From Arthrobacter sp. M2012083 (lineage in GTDB: Bacteria > Actinomycetota > Actinomycetes > Actinomycetales > Micrococcaceae), in NCBI RefSeq assembly GCF_000281065.1, contig NZ_AKKK01000009.1:113783-177782 (forward strand): DNA of 64,000 bases. The letters run 5' to 3'. The position numbers and the translations under genes are program-made. Within the stretch, counting starts at the first letter, position 1, and each line of letters starts with the position of its first letter. Of the stretch, positions 1 through 8,435 are shown piece by piece. The notes under the pieces were generated by a model, which was not told where the DNA came from, ran no database searches, and worked only from the letters and a program-made list of their open reading frames with translations.

Positions 1-530
1 CGCACGGCTTCCTGGTCCAGGAAGACGCTGCCGGGGCTGTCGTCCTCCCGGAGCCAAGCCACCTGGTGTGGTTCCACGGCAACGTTGAGCTCGCCGGTGC
101 GCTCCCATTCGCAGTCCATGCCGTACTTTTCAATGGCTTCCTGCATACGATCCAGGTTCTCCATGCCTAATCGATCGAGCGTTTCCAATTCATCAGGCCA
201 GCGGTTCTTGCCATTCTCGTGGCCGTGGGTGAGGCTCGCCTCGCAGAAACCGCCGTTGCGTCCCGAAGCCGCCCATGCCACCCGCTCCCCTTCCAGCAGG
301 ATCACCGTCCGGCCAGGATCGCGTTCCTTGGCGCGCAGCGCCGTCCACAATCCGGTATAGCCGGCACCGACGATCACGAGGTCCGCGGCAGCATCGCCGT
401 CAAGCCGTGGATAGCGCGTGGCTGAGTCCTTGAGGTGGTCGATCCAGAACGGCCGGTGGGCGGCGCCCTCCAGCGCACGGGATACGACGGCGGCCTGCGG
501 GACATTCCGTTCGAAAACGGTGGTATTCAC
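1..530 (-). CDS. FAD-dependent amine oxidoreductase (DAO family), partial, 3' end outside window
   Basis: The first 176 codons are present and the C-terminus is cut off by the window edge. It starts at GTG 530 with an AGGAG ribosome binding site just upstream. Residues 51-60 carry the dinucleotide-binding motif VIVGAGYTG, Glu80 ends the second strand, and SGRNGGF (89-95) is the flavin-contact motif typical of gamma-glutamylputrescine oxidoreductase (PuuB/OrdL-like) members of the DAO family. Family members oxidise a secondary or primary amine to an imine/aldehyde. It follows the ABC transporter genes by 38 bases on the same strand, so it is probably the last gene of that operon. Substrate is unknown; oxidation of the amine released by the upstream amidohydrolase is an inference. 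Confidence 0.85.
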   Translation of the reverse strand, partial: MNTTVFERNVPQAAVVSRALEGAAHRPFWIDHLKDSATRYPRLDGDAAADLVIVGAGYTGLWTALRAKERDPGRTVILLEGERVAWAASGRNGGFCEASLTHGHENGKNRWPDELETLDRLGMENLDRMQEAIEKYGMDCEWERTGELNVAVEPHQVAWLREDDSPGSVFLDQEAV

Positions 531-568
531 GGGAATTTCTCCTACTTCAATGGTTAGTCTCTTGCCGG

Positions 569-2173
569 TCAGGCAGTGACCGGCTCGGCGTCCCACAATG
601 GCCGGGGACGGGAGGCGATGAGGTTCCGCGTGTAGTCGTCACCGGGGTCCTCAAGGATTCGAGCCGTTGGCCCCTGCTCCACGATCCGTCCCTCATGCAT
701 CACCAGGAGCTCGGAACAAAGTCGTGAAACCACAGCCAGATCGTGGGTGACAAACAAGATGGTCAGCCCGAGCTGGTCCCGCAGTTCCTCCACGAGCTCC
801 AGAACTTGGGCTTGGACAGAGACGTCCAAGGCACTGGTGGCCTCGTCCAGCACCAGGAGCCGGGGGCGGGCAGCGAGCGCCTTGGCCAACGCAACCCGCT
901 GCCTCTGCCCACCCGAGAGTGCGCGAGGCCGTGCATCAAAGCGTTCCGCTCCGATGCCCACCCGCCCCAACAGCACCCGGGCGCTGTCTTTGGCTTCCTT
1001 GCGCCCTTGCTTCTGATGCAGGCGGAAGACATCTGCCACTGCGTTTCCTACGGGGATGCGCGGGTCCAATGAGAGGTATGGATCCTGGAACACAATTTGG
1101 ACATCCTTGGCCAGGACTTTCCGTTCTGAGGCTTTCAGGGGCCTGCGCGGCCTACGAACGTCCCGCAGCGTGAGTTCACCCGATGTTGCAGTTTCCAGCG
1201 CCACTACCAGCCGGGCCAGGGTGGACTTTCCGGAACCCGACTCCCCCACGATGCCCAAAGACCCACCCTCAGGCAGGGCGAAACCGGCGTCGTCCAACGC
1301 GGTGATGATTTCGCCGCGAGGCAGTTGGTAAGTTTTGGATAACCCTGAAACCTTCAGCAGGGGTGACCCTGCGACCACCGGCGTAGCCAAGCCGCCCACT
1401 TCAATCACGGGGGTAGCCTCAACCAACTGCCTGGTGTAGTCCTGCTGGGGGGTCAGGAAAACGGTTTGGGTTTGCCCCTGCTCCACCACTTCGCCCCGGC
1501 GAAGCACGTAGACGCGTTCACACAAGCTGGCGGCAAGATTGAGGTCGTGCGTAATGAAGAGCATGCCCATTCCCCGTGACTGTTGCTCTTCGCGGAGGAG
1601 CCTCACGATCCCCGCCTGGGTAGTGACATCCAGGGCGGTGGTGGGCTCGTCGCACAGCAACAGATCCGGTGAGTTCAGGAGTGCAGCTGCGATCATGACA
1701 CGTTGGAGCATGCCGCCCGAGAGCTGATGCGGGTGCTGGTCCATGAGCTCCTTGGCATGCCGCAGGCCCACCTGATCCAACTGCGTCACGGCCCGTTCTG
1801 TTGCCTCGGCCCGGGATAAACCATCAAGCCTCACCAGGGTTTCAGTGAGGAAGTCCCCCACGGTCCGGACGGGGTTGATGCCTGCCCTGGGGTCCTGGAA
1901 GATCATGGAAGCGCGCCTCCGCCGCAGCTCCATGAGGCGTTGCTTGCTCGCTGTGAGAGTGTCGAGGCCCTGAACCGATACGATGCCGGAGGACTGCGAG
2001 CCGCCAGGAAACAACCCCAGCGCGGCCCGGGTAGTCAGCGACTTGCCTGAGCCGGACTCTCCGACCAAGGCGACCGCTTCGCCGTCGTTAACGTGCAGGG
2101 AGACACTGTCCAGCAGCGGCGGCCTGCCCGGAAAACCGAGCGTAAAGTTTTCGATCTGCAAGAGCTGGCTCAT
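569..2173 (-). CDS. Dipeptide-type ABC transporter, fused double ATP-binding protein (DppD-DppF)
   Basis: A 534-residue protein carrying two complete ABC ATPase domains in tandem. The first has Walker A GESGSGKS at 38-45 and signature LSGGMLQRV; the second repeats Walker A GESGSGKS near residue 315 and has LSGGQRQRV. Each half ends with the oligopeptide-type C-terminal extension. In most bacteria these are two genes (dppD, dppF/oppD, oppF); fused versions are common in actinobacteria. It energises import through the two permeases encoded immediately upstream, with which it is translationally coupled (its ATG overlaps the DppC stop as ATGA). Substrate class from family is peptides, nickel, glycosides or other small amides; the catabolic neighbours suggest an amide or amine compound. 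Confidence 0.93.
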   Translation of the reverse strand: MSQLLQIENFTLGFPGRPPLLDSVSLHVNDGEAVALVGESGSGKSLTTRAALGLFPGGSQSSGIVSVQGLDTLTASKQRLMELRRRRASMIFQDPRAGINPVRTVGDFLTETLVRLDGLSRAEATERAVTQLDQVGLRHAKELMDQHPHQLSGGMLQRVMIAAALLNSPDLLLCDEPTTALDVTTQAGIVRLLREEQQSRGMGMLFITHDLNLAASLCERVYVLRRGEVVEQGQTQTVFLTPQQDYTRQLVEATPVIEVGGLATPVVAGSPLLKVSGLSKTYQLPRGEIITALDDAGFALPEGGSLGIVGESGSGKSTLARLVVALETATSGELTLRDVRRPRRPLKASERKVLAKDVQIVFQDPYLSLDPRIPVGNAVADVFRLHQKQGRKEAKDSARVLLGRVGIGAERFDARPRALSGGQRQRVALAKALAARPRLLVLDEATSALDVSVQAQVLELVEELRDQLGLTILFVTHDLAVVSRLCSELLVMHEGRIVEQGPTARILEDPGDDYTRNLIASRPRPLWDAEPVTA

Positions 2174-3027
2174 GAAAGTTTTCCTCCGATGCGGTCTGAG
2201 AGTTCCTCGCCGATGACGTTGACGGCCACCACCACCAGGACCACTACCAAGGCGGGCCAGAAGGCGGGCAGGATGTAGCCGCCCAGCAGCGCGCCACGGG
2301 ATTCCTCGATCATGGCGCCCCAGTCGCTGGTGGGCGGTTGCACGCCGAGCCCGATGAAGGAGAGCGCCGCGAGGTCGGCCAGCACATAGCCAAAGTTCAG
2401 TGTTGACTGCGCGCCAACAGTGGGAATCAGGTTGGGGAGAACCCGTCCCAGCACCACCCAGGGCGTCCGGAATCCAAGCACGCGGTAGGCCTGGACATAG
2501 GGCCTGCCCCGCTCAGCAACCACCAGGGACTGCGCGAGCCTGGCAACATACGGAACGTAGGCGATGGTCATGGCCAGGATGGGCGCGAAGAGCCCTTTAC
2601 CGAACAACGCGATGGCGAGCATGGCCATGAGCAGTGCGGGGAAGGCAAAGAGGAGATCGAAGAGGCGGCCCAAAACCTTGCCCACCCAGCCCTCGGACCA
2701 GCCGGCGACAAGGCCAAGCAGCAGACCCAGGACAGTGGAGCCGATCACCACGATGGTGGGCCCCAGCAGGGAGGTCCGCCCGCCGTGCATGAGCCGGCTG
2801 AGCAGGTCACGGCCCAGCGCGTCGGTCCCCAGCAGGTGTTGTCCGCTTGGACCGGCAAGGACATTGTTGAGGTCCACATAGTCGGGGTCGTACGGTGCCA
2901 GGACCGAGGCGAACAGCGAGAGAAGTACGACGGCGGCGGCCACGGCGAGCGCGCCCCACGCCATGGCTGACAGGAGGCTGCCGTAACGGCGAAGGCCCAC
3001 CTGCGGCAGTTGGATGGCTAACGTCAT
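2170..3027 (-). CDS. ABC transporter permease, DppC/OppC type
   Basis: A 285-residue inner-membrane protein with an N-terminal membrane helix (about residues 23-47), the OppC N-terminal domain and a C-terminal BPD-transporter domain of five or so helices. The short cytoplasmic segment around SDWGAMIEESRGALL is the EAA-type loop that docks on the ATPase. It is the second of two permeases forming the translocation channel. Start and stop overlap its neighbours by four bases on each side (ATGA), so the transporter is one translationally coupled unit. Length is normal for the family. Confidence 0.92.
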   Translation of the reverse strand: MTLAIQLPQVGLRRYGSLLSAMAWGALAVAAAVVLLSLFASVLAPYDPDYVDLNNVLAGPSGQHLLGTDALGRDLLSRLMHGGRTSLLGPTIVVIGSTVLGLLLGLVAGWSEGWVGKVLGRLFDLLFAFPALLMAMLAIALFGKGLFAPILAMTIAYVPYVARLAQSLVVAERGRPYVQAYRVLGFRTPWVVLGRVLPNLIPTVGAQSTLNFGYVLADLAALSFIGLGVQPPTSDWGAMIEESRGALLGGYILPAFWPALVVVLVVVAVNVIGEELSDRIGGKLS

Positions 3028-4049
3028 CGGGACTCCGTTCCGGCCGCGATACGCGGATCAATGAGGGGTTGGACGAGGTCCACCACGGTGTTGACCAGGA
3101 CGAAAGCAGCCACCACCACCATGACGATCGCTTGGACGACGCCGAAGTCGAGCCTGTCGATGGACTGCACCAGGAGCTGCCCGATGCCGGAAAGGCCGAA
3201 CGTCCGTTCGATGATGGCGCTGGAAACCAGAAGTCCGGCAACAAGTACGCCACTCACGGTCAGGATGGGACCCAGGGCGTTGCGCAGCACATGGCGTGCC
3301 ACCACCGATCCGCGGGCGAGGCCGCGACTGGTGGCGACCTCCACGTGTTCGCGGAGCAGTTGCTCGTTCATGGAGGAACGGGTCACCCTGGCCACCATGG
3401 CGATGTAGGTGATGCCCAAGGCGAGCGCCGGGAGGGTGAGATGCCAGATCCGGTCCCATCCGCCGTCGCCGCTTCCAAAGGAGGGAAACCAGCCCAAGCC
3501 CACGGAGAACAGCGCCACCAACGCGATGGCGGCTACAAACGGCGGCACCGCTCCAGCGGCGGTGAGGGTGATGAGGATGAAGCGGTCGCCGAAGCCCTTG
3601 TTCAGGCTGGCAACAATGCCGGCGAACAACCCCAAGACCGTGATGAAGACCGCGGCGAGCGCCACGAGTTGAAGGGTAGTGGGCAGTCGCCCGAGCAGGA
3701 CGTCGGATACATCTTGGCGGTAAGTCAGCGAACGGCCCCAATCCCCTCGGAGAATGCCACTGAGCCAGTTCAGGTATTGTTCCCAGGCCGGTTGATCCAG
3801 GCCGAACTGTCGGGTGATCTCTTCCAGTGCCTCGGGCTTGGGGCTACGTCCCCTCAGCAGGAAGCGTGCCGGGTCACCGGGGACCAGGAAGCGTGAGAAG
3901 AACACGGCCAAGGAGGCAACGAACAACGTCAGCAGCAATGCCAGCAGCTTCTTCACGATGTACACCGCCGGGCGGACTGCCCTGCGTTTTTCCCGCTTGC
4001 GGGCGGAAACGCCCGGCGTTGGTGCCTGCGCGTAATCGGTAGCGGTCAT
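3024..4049 (-). CDS. ABC transporter permease, DppB/OppB type
   Basis: A 341-residue permease. A basic cytoplasmic N-terminus of about 30 residues precedes the first helix (roughly 31-52), followed by the DppB-type periplasmic loop (residues about 60-110, containing the family-typical GLDQPAWEQYLNWL stretch) and a six-helix BPD-transporter core with the EAA loop near residues 225-250. It pairs with the DppC-type permease. The start codon lies one base after the stop of the solute-binding protein gene, so translation is likely coupled. Confidence 0.92.
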   Translation of the reverse strand: MTATDYAQAPTPGVSARKREKRRAVRPAVYIVKKLLALLLTLFVASLAVFFSRFLVPGDPARFLLRGRSPKPEALEEITRQFGLDQPAWEQYLNWLSGILRGDWGRSLTYRQDVSDVLLGRLPTTLQLVALAAVFITVLGLFAGIVASLNKGFGDRFILITLTAAGAVPPFVAAIALVALFSVGLGWFPSFGSGDGGWDRIWHLTLPALALGITYIAMVARVTRSSMNEQLLREHVEVATSRGLARGSVVARHVLRNALGPILTVSGVLVAGLLVSSAIIERTFGLSGIGQLLVQSIDRLDFGVVQAIVMVVVAAFVLVNTVVDLVQPLIDPRIAAGTESR

Positions 4050-4050
4050 G

Positions 4051-5748
4051 TCAGCGACCTCCTATCTGGGCTGCCCACGGGAAGTACATGTAGTTGATGG
4101 AGGGATCCGCGCCTGTAATGCGTTTGCCCAGCCACATGGACGTGACGGTTTCATAGAGCGGCCCCCACACCACTTGGTCGCTGGCCAGCTGGGCGGCTTC
4201 GCCCGTGAGTTTGCCCCTGGCGTCGGGGTCCTGCACGCCGTACGCGGAGTTCACCAGGTCATCGAATTCCGGGTTGCTCCAACCGCCGTAGTTGCTGAAG
4301 TCTCCGGTGCGCAGCACGCTGTACATTTCCAAGGGCTCGGTGCTGGAGAGGTACCAAGAGGTGACCAGGAGGTCTACGTTCTTGCGCGACTCGGGGTCTG
4401 AGAACAGCGTGGTGTATTTGTCGTTGGACATGGTCTGGATTTCGGGCTCCAGGCCAATTTCTTTGGCCGCCGAGGCGATGGCCCGTGCCGTGATGTCGAA
4501 AGCTGCGTTCAGCGAGGCAGTGGCGAAGACGAAATTACTGCCCTCGGCGCCTGCTTCCTTCACGAGTTTCTTGGCTTCTTCCAGGTCATAGGGTGTGGAC
4601 TGCAGACCGTCGAAAGCCTCGTCAGTAGTTTGCGATGCCACGTCCTTCCACACACTCTTGGTGGTCAAGGCGTCCGTCTTCTTCGCGTAGCCCTGTTCGG
4701 CCGCCTTGATCAAGGCTTCGCGGTTGATGGCCATCATCAGCGCCTTGCGGACCCGGACATCCTGGAAAGTGCCACCGAGATTGGTGAAGACCAGGCTTTG
4801 CACCGACGTGTCCTCGCCGAAGTACAGCGAGCCGGCATCCTTATTGGCTTTCAGGATGTCCATGGCATTGGAAGGGATGGCGAAGCCGCCATCGATTTCG
4901 CCCGTCTGGAACGCGTTGATGCGCGACGTGGCATCAGGAAGCATCTTGAAGGTGACCTGTTGGGACTTGGCTTTGAGTTCCGGGTCCCAGTAATCATCGA
5001 AGCGCTTGAGGGTGATGCTCTCACCGGCTTCCCATTGCTCGAATTGGAAGGGGCCGGTGCAGTTCACACCTGTGCTTGAGTTCCCGTAGTCCTTGCCGGC
5101 AGCTTCCAGCGTTTCCGCGGACTCCACCACGCCCGTTGCTCCTACCAAGGAGCTGTTGAACACGTAGTCCGGCCGGGTGGTGGTCACCGTGACCTCGAAG
5201 TCGCCGGTCTTCTCGATGGACTCCACGTTCTGGTAGGCGGAGGCCCAGAAGGATCCCACTTCGGGGTCCACGTGGCGAGTCAAAGAGGCTACGACATCGT
5301 CAGCTGTCATCTCACTGCCGTCGTGGAACTTCACGCCCTGCCGGATGGTGTAAATCCACGTCAGCGGATCAGGGTTTTCAACTCCCGTGGCCAAGCCCGG
5401 CGCCGTGGACAGGTCAGCGTTCCAGCGGAACAGCGATTCACACACATTGGACAGCACAGTGTTGTCCGGGTAGTCGAACGCGTACGCATAATCCAGGGAG
5501 AACGGCTCCGCGTACATGGCCCAGTTGAAGTTATCGATCTCCTGAGCGGGGGCCGGCGTGGAGTCTGACATGGTGAACTTGGCTCCGCTGGCGGTGTCAG
5601 TCACGCTGGCGGGCCGGACGCCGCAGCCGCCCAGGACCAACCCGGCCACGACGGCGGCGACGCCAATCGCGGTGATGCGCGACGGCGTCGTCCGCGGTTT
5701 CGAGCGCACGGCGCCCTGTGCAGGTTGGGGCGCTGGCTGCGGGCTCAT
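4051..5748 (-). CDS. Extracellular solute-binding lipoprotein, family 5 (DppA/OppA-like)
   Basis: A 565-residue substrate-binding protein for the ABC importer. I chose ATG 5748 because it overlaps the TGA of the amidohydrolase gene as ATGA; an upstream in-frame extension would lie wholly inside that gene. Residues 25-42 form a lipoprotein signal with lipobox LGGC, acylated Cys42. The SBP_bac_5 fold is supported by WIYTIRQGVKFHDGSEMTADD (near 160-180) and by the family-typical VRKALMMAINREAL. It captures the substrate outside the membrane and hands it to the DppB/DppC channel. Gene order puts it directly between the catabolic amidohydrolase and the permeases. Confidence 0.93.
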   Translation of the reverse strand: MSPQPAPQPAQGAVRSKPRTTPSRITAIGVAAVVAGLVLGGCGVRPASVTDTASGAKFTMSDSTPAPAQEIDNFNWAMYAEPFSLDYAYAFDYPDNTVLSNVCESLFRWNADLSTAPGLATGVENPDPLTWIYTIRQGVKFHDGSEMTADDVVASLTRHVDPEVGSFWASAYQNVESIEKTGDFEVTVTTTRPDYVFNSSLVGATGVVESAETLEAAGKDYGNSSTGVNCTGPFQFEQWEAGESITLKRFDDYWDPELKAKSQQVTFKMLPDATSRINAFQTGEIDGGFAIPSNAMDILKANKDAGSLYFGEDTSVQSLVFTNLGGTFQDVRVRKALMMAINREALIKAAEQGYAKKTDALTTKSVWKDVASQTTDEAFDGLQSTPYDLEEAKKLVKEAGAEGSNFVFATASLNAAFDITARAIASAAKEIGLEPEIQTMSNDKYTTLFSDPESRKNVDLLVTSWYLSSTEPLEMYSVLRTGDFSNYGGWSNPEFDDLVNSAYGVQDPDARGKLTGEAAQLASDQVVWGPLYETVTSMWLGKRITGADPSINYMYFPWAAQIGGR

Positions 5749-7442
5749 GGCATCACCGGGACAGGTTGGGCTTGACTGTTCCGGGTGAGTGCGCGGTGGT
5801 AGACGCACTCGCCCCCAATCCACGTCTGCGTCACCAACGCCCGATGCAGATCCTCCGCAGGGAGGTCGAAAACATTGAGGTCCAAAACTACGAGGTCGGC
5901 GAGTTTTCCCGGTTCCAGCGTTCCCGTTTCTGTATCCAGGTGATTGATCCAAGCTGAACCCTGCGTGTAGGCATCCAGGATCTGTTTGAGGCTGAGCTTT
6001 TGTGATTCCGGGCCGAGCGGGGGCAGGTCCTCCCCCGGTGCTATGCGGTTCACTGCCACGTGAATGGCCGCCATGGGATCCGCCGTGGAGACAGGCCAGT
6101 CGCTCCCGGCCACCAAGCGGGCTCCGGCGGAAGCAAGCTCACCAAAGGGGTAGTGCCTGTCCTCGGCACCCGGCTCCAGGAACGGGAGAGTCAGGGTGTC
6201 CATCTGTTCTTCGTGGCAGGCCCAGAGAGCCTGGACGTTGGCCGCCGCATTCAGTCCGGCAAACCGGGGAACATCCTCGCTGCGGACCATCTGAAGGTGC
6301 GCCAGATGGTGCCGGTTGTCGTTGGCCCCATTGCTGTTCCGTGCCGTTTCAAGTGCATCCAAAGCGTCAGTCACGGCGCGGTCGCCGAGGGCATGGAAGT
6401 GAACCTGCATGCCGGCCGCATCTATCGCGGTGACGAGTTCCTTCAGCTCTTCGGGTTCGAAGAACTCGATGCCGCGGTTGTCCGTGTGGTGGCCATGATG
6501 ATCCAGGTAGACGTGGTGCATTGCGGCTGTGTAATTCTCGGCCACACCGTCCACCATCACTTTCACTGTGTTGGCGTTGAGCTGATGGTGGTCGAAGGTG
6601 TCGGCGACCCTGTCCCGGCGTTCCGCGATTGCTTCCAGCTGGGCCATTCCGGCTGTCCTGTCCCACCATTGGCATGCGGTGACCCGGACTTTCAAGTCTC
6701 CCGCCTTCGCCGCGTCCATGTAGACGTCCAGATGGTCGGCATGTTCGCCCTCGGGAATGGGAACCCAGGCGTCCTGCCAGGCGGTGATGCCCTGCGATAG
6801 CAACCGTTGCTGGGAAGCGAGAAGGCCTTGGTATGCCAACTCATACGGGACCGCTGGCTTGACCGCATTGAACAGGTCCATGGCCCCCTCATGAACTGTG
6901 CCGGCGGGCGTTCCGTCTTCTTCGCGTTCCAGCCGGCCGCCCTCAGGATCAGGTGTTTCCGCGCCGATTCCCGCTGCTTCAAAGGCGGCCGTGTTGGCCC
7001 ACGCGCCGTGGTGGTCCCTGTTGACGAGGTAGACGGGCCGGTCCGGCACCACGGCGTCCAGAAGTTTCCGTGTTGGAGTGCCGCCCGGGAAGAAATCCAT
7101 GGACCATCCAGCGCCCAGGATCCAGGGTTCATCCGGGTTGTCGGCTGCGTAACGGGCCACCCTCGCCACGGCTTCCTCTGCGCTGGTGGCCTCCGTCAGG
7201 TCGCACTGAAGCAACTCGATTCCGGCGAAAATAGGGTGGATGTGGGCATCCTGAAAACCTGGCAGCACCAGTTGCCCCTGCAGGTCCACCCTGCGGGTGT
7301 CCGGCGTGACAGTTCCGTTGACGTCATCAGGCTTTCCGACGGCGATGATGCGGCCTTCGGCTACCGCCAGGTCTGCGCGGAGGGGCCCGGCGTCGTTGCC
7401 GGTATACACCCATCCGTTCTCAAACAAAATCTCTGCGAGCAT
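5745..7442 (-). CDS. Amidohydrolase family 3 protein (YtcJ/NfdA-like)
   Basis: A 565-residue metal-dependent hydrolase. Metal ligands are visible: DAHIHP gives His67 and His69, then HFHALGDRAV, HLAHLQMV and the GSDWPVSTADP aspartate motif near the C-terminus. This is the Amidohydro_3 family, which contains the N-substituted formamide deformylase NfdA described from Arthrobacter pascens, as well as many uncharacterised YtcJ proteins. It cleaves an amide or formamide in the cytoplasm; no signal peptide is present. It is the first gene of the six-gene operon, preceded by AAAGGA as ribosome binding site, and diverges from a TetR gene across an intergenic palindrome. Function as deformylase is inference; other amides are equally possible. 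Confidence 0.88.
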   Translation of the reverse strand: MLAEILFENGWVYTGNDAGPLRADLAVAEGRIIAVGKPDDVNGTVTPDTRRVDLQGQLVLPGFQDAHIHPIFAGIELLQCDLTEATSAEEAVARVARYAADNPDEPWILGAGWSMDFFPGGTPTRKLLDAVVPDRPVYLVNRDHHGAWANTAAFEAAGIGAETPDPEGGRLEREEDGTPAGTVHEGAMDLFNAVKPAVPYELAYQGLLASQQRLLSQGITAWQDAWVPIPEGEHADHLDVYMDAAKAGDLKVRVTACQWWDRTAGMAQLEAIAERRDRVADTFDHHQLNANTVKVMVDGVAENYTAAMHHVYLDHHGHHTDNRGIEFFEPEELKELVTAIDAAGMQVHFHALGDRAVTDALDALETARNSNGANDNRHHLAHLQMVRSEDVPRFAGLNAAANVQALWACHEEQMDTLTLPFLEPGAEDRHYPFGELASAGARLVAGSDWPVSTADPMAAIHVAVNRIAPGEDLPPLGPESQKLSLKQILDAYTQGSAWINHLDTETGTLEPGKLADLVVLDLNVFDLPAEDLHRALVTQTWIGGECVYHRALTRNSQAQPVPVMP

Positions 7443-7506
7443 GGTCGAGTCCTTTCGTGGGGAAATTCAACTCTGCGAGACACGCTATGAGCCGCATCAC
7501 ATTAAA

Positions 7507-7521
7507 GTCAACAGTGTTGAC
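7507..7521. promoter_or_regulatory. Candidate TetR operator between amidohydrolase and TetR genes
   Basis: A perfect inverted repeat GTCAACA-G-TGTTGAC sits in the 179-base divergent intergenic region, followed by two imperfect half sites (around 7524-7531 and 7537-7545). Palindromes of this size placed between a TetR-family gene and the genes it diverges from are the usual autoregulatory operators. Binding by the adjacent regulator is inferred, not shown. Confidence 0.55.
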
Positions 7522-7621
7522 ATCAATGCTGACAAAGACCTTGACTGGACCTTGAAAGGAGGGCGCCATGAATCATGTAGGTTGATAACCAACCCGGGAA
7601 CACATGGAAGGCGGACAACTG

Positions 7622-8308
7622 ATGGTGCAGCCAGCACAGTCGACGGACCGCCGCACGCGCCTTGACCCGGCCACCATCATCGACGCCGTCCTACGGATTT
7701 CCAGCCAGGAACTCGGGGAACGGCTGACCGTGCGACGACTGGGTCAGGAACTTGAGGTGGACGCCACCGCCGTCTATCGGCATTTCCGGAACCGGGACGC
7801 AATCGTCAGGGCAGCGCTGGACCAGTTGTTCATCATGTCCGTTGAGCGCACACTGGCCACGGCACGCGACAAGGATTGGCGTGCCCGGCTGGAGACCTAC
7901 CTTGACGAACTCCTCAAAGCCTTCATGCAGCACCCCTCCTTGGGCAGCGAGTCCTTCGCCACGGACACCTACGGCCCCGGCGAACTGAAAGCGATCGAGT
8001 TCGTCCTGCAATGCCTCACCGACGCCGGGCTGGAAGATGACCGCGTGGTGCACTACTACGCAGCCTTGGAAAGCTACACCCTTGCGCTCGGCGCCGGCAT
8101 TGCGGTCGAAATCCAGCGGCTTCCGGACTCCGAGGGCCACGATCCCTGGCTCAACCCCCGGGTTTTTACCCGTATCACCGGTCGCCCGCTCCTTGAAAAA
8201 CACCACGCTGCACTGCAAAACCTTGATTCCCTCAAGGCGTTCCAAGCCGGCCTCTCGGCCATCCTGGACAGCGCCGAACGCGAAAGCACCCGCCGACCGC
8301 AGGCCTGA
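7622..8308 (+). CDS. TetR-family transcriptional regulator
   Basis: A 228-residue one-component regulator. The N-terminal helix-turn-helix is seen at about residues 14-60 (TVRRLGQELEVDATAVYRHF), the TetR hallmark. The C-terminal part is an all-helical ligand-binding domain of the TetR_C type. ATG 7622 is chosen over ATG 7604 because AAGGCGG lies at the right distance before it. It diverges from the amidohydrolase/transporter operon and precedes the aldehyde dehydrogenase gene on the same strand, so it most likely controls both arms of the catabolic locus. The inducer would be the substrate or an intermediate. Confidence 0.9.
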   Translation: MVQPAQSTDRRTRLDPATIIDAVLRISSQELGERLTVRRLGQELEVDATAVYRHFRNRDAIVRAALDQLFIMSVERTLATARDKDWRARLETYLDELLKAFMQHPSLGSESFATDTYGPGELKAIEFVLQCLTDAGLEDDRVVHYYAALESYTLALGAGIAVEIQRLPDSEGHDPWLNPRVFTRITGRPLLEKHHAALQNLDSLKAFQAGLSAILDSAERESTRRPQA

Positions 8309-8360
8309 CCACCTGCCTCACAGTCTGCTTAGCCAGCAACGAAACCCACCCTTCCCCGCA

Positions 8361-8381
8361 CGACGCCACCATCCGGCGTCG
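8361..8381 (+). terminator. Small hairpin between TetR and aldehyde dehydrogenase genes
   Basis: Perfect 7-base arms CGACGCC and GGCGTCG with a 7-base loop in the 127-base gap between the two genes. No T-tract follows, so it could be a weak terminator, an attenuator or an RNA-stability element. Confidence 0.35.
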
Positions 8382-8435
8382 TCCATTCAGCACTGCCCGG
8401 ACAGCGACGCCCGGCAGGGAAAGCACGGTACCCTC

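Noticed and set aside
2895..3896. A 333-codon open frame on the plus strand opposite the DppB/DppC permeases
   Set aside because: Low-complexity His/Asp/Gly composition typical of an antisense shadow of membrane-protein codons.
5749..5952. N-terminal extension of the solute-binding protein
   Set aside because: It lies within the amidohydrolase coding sequence, and the ATGA junction with the lipoprotein signal right after fixes the start at 5748.
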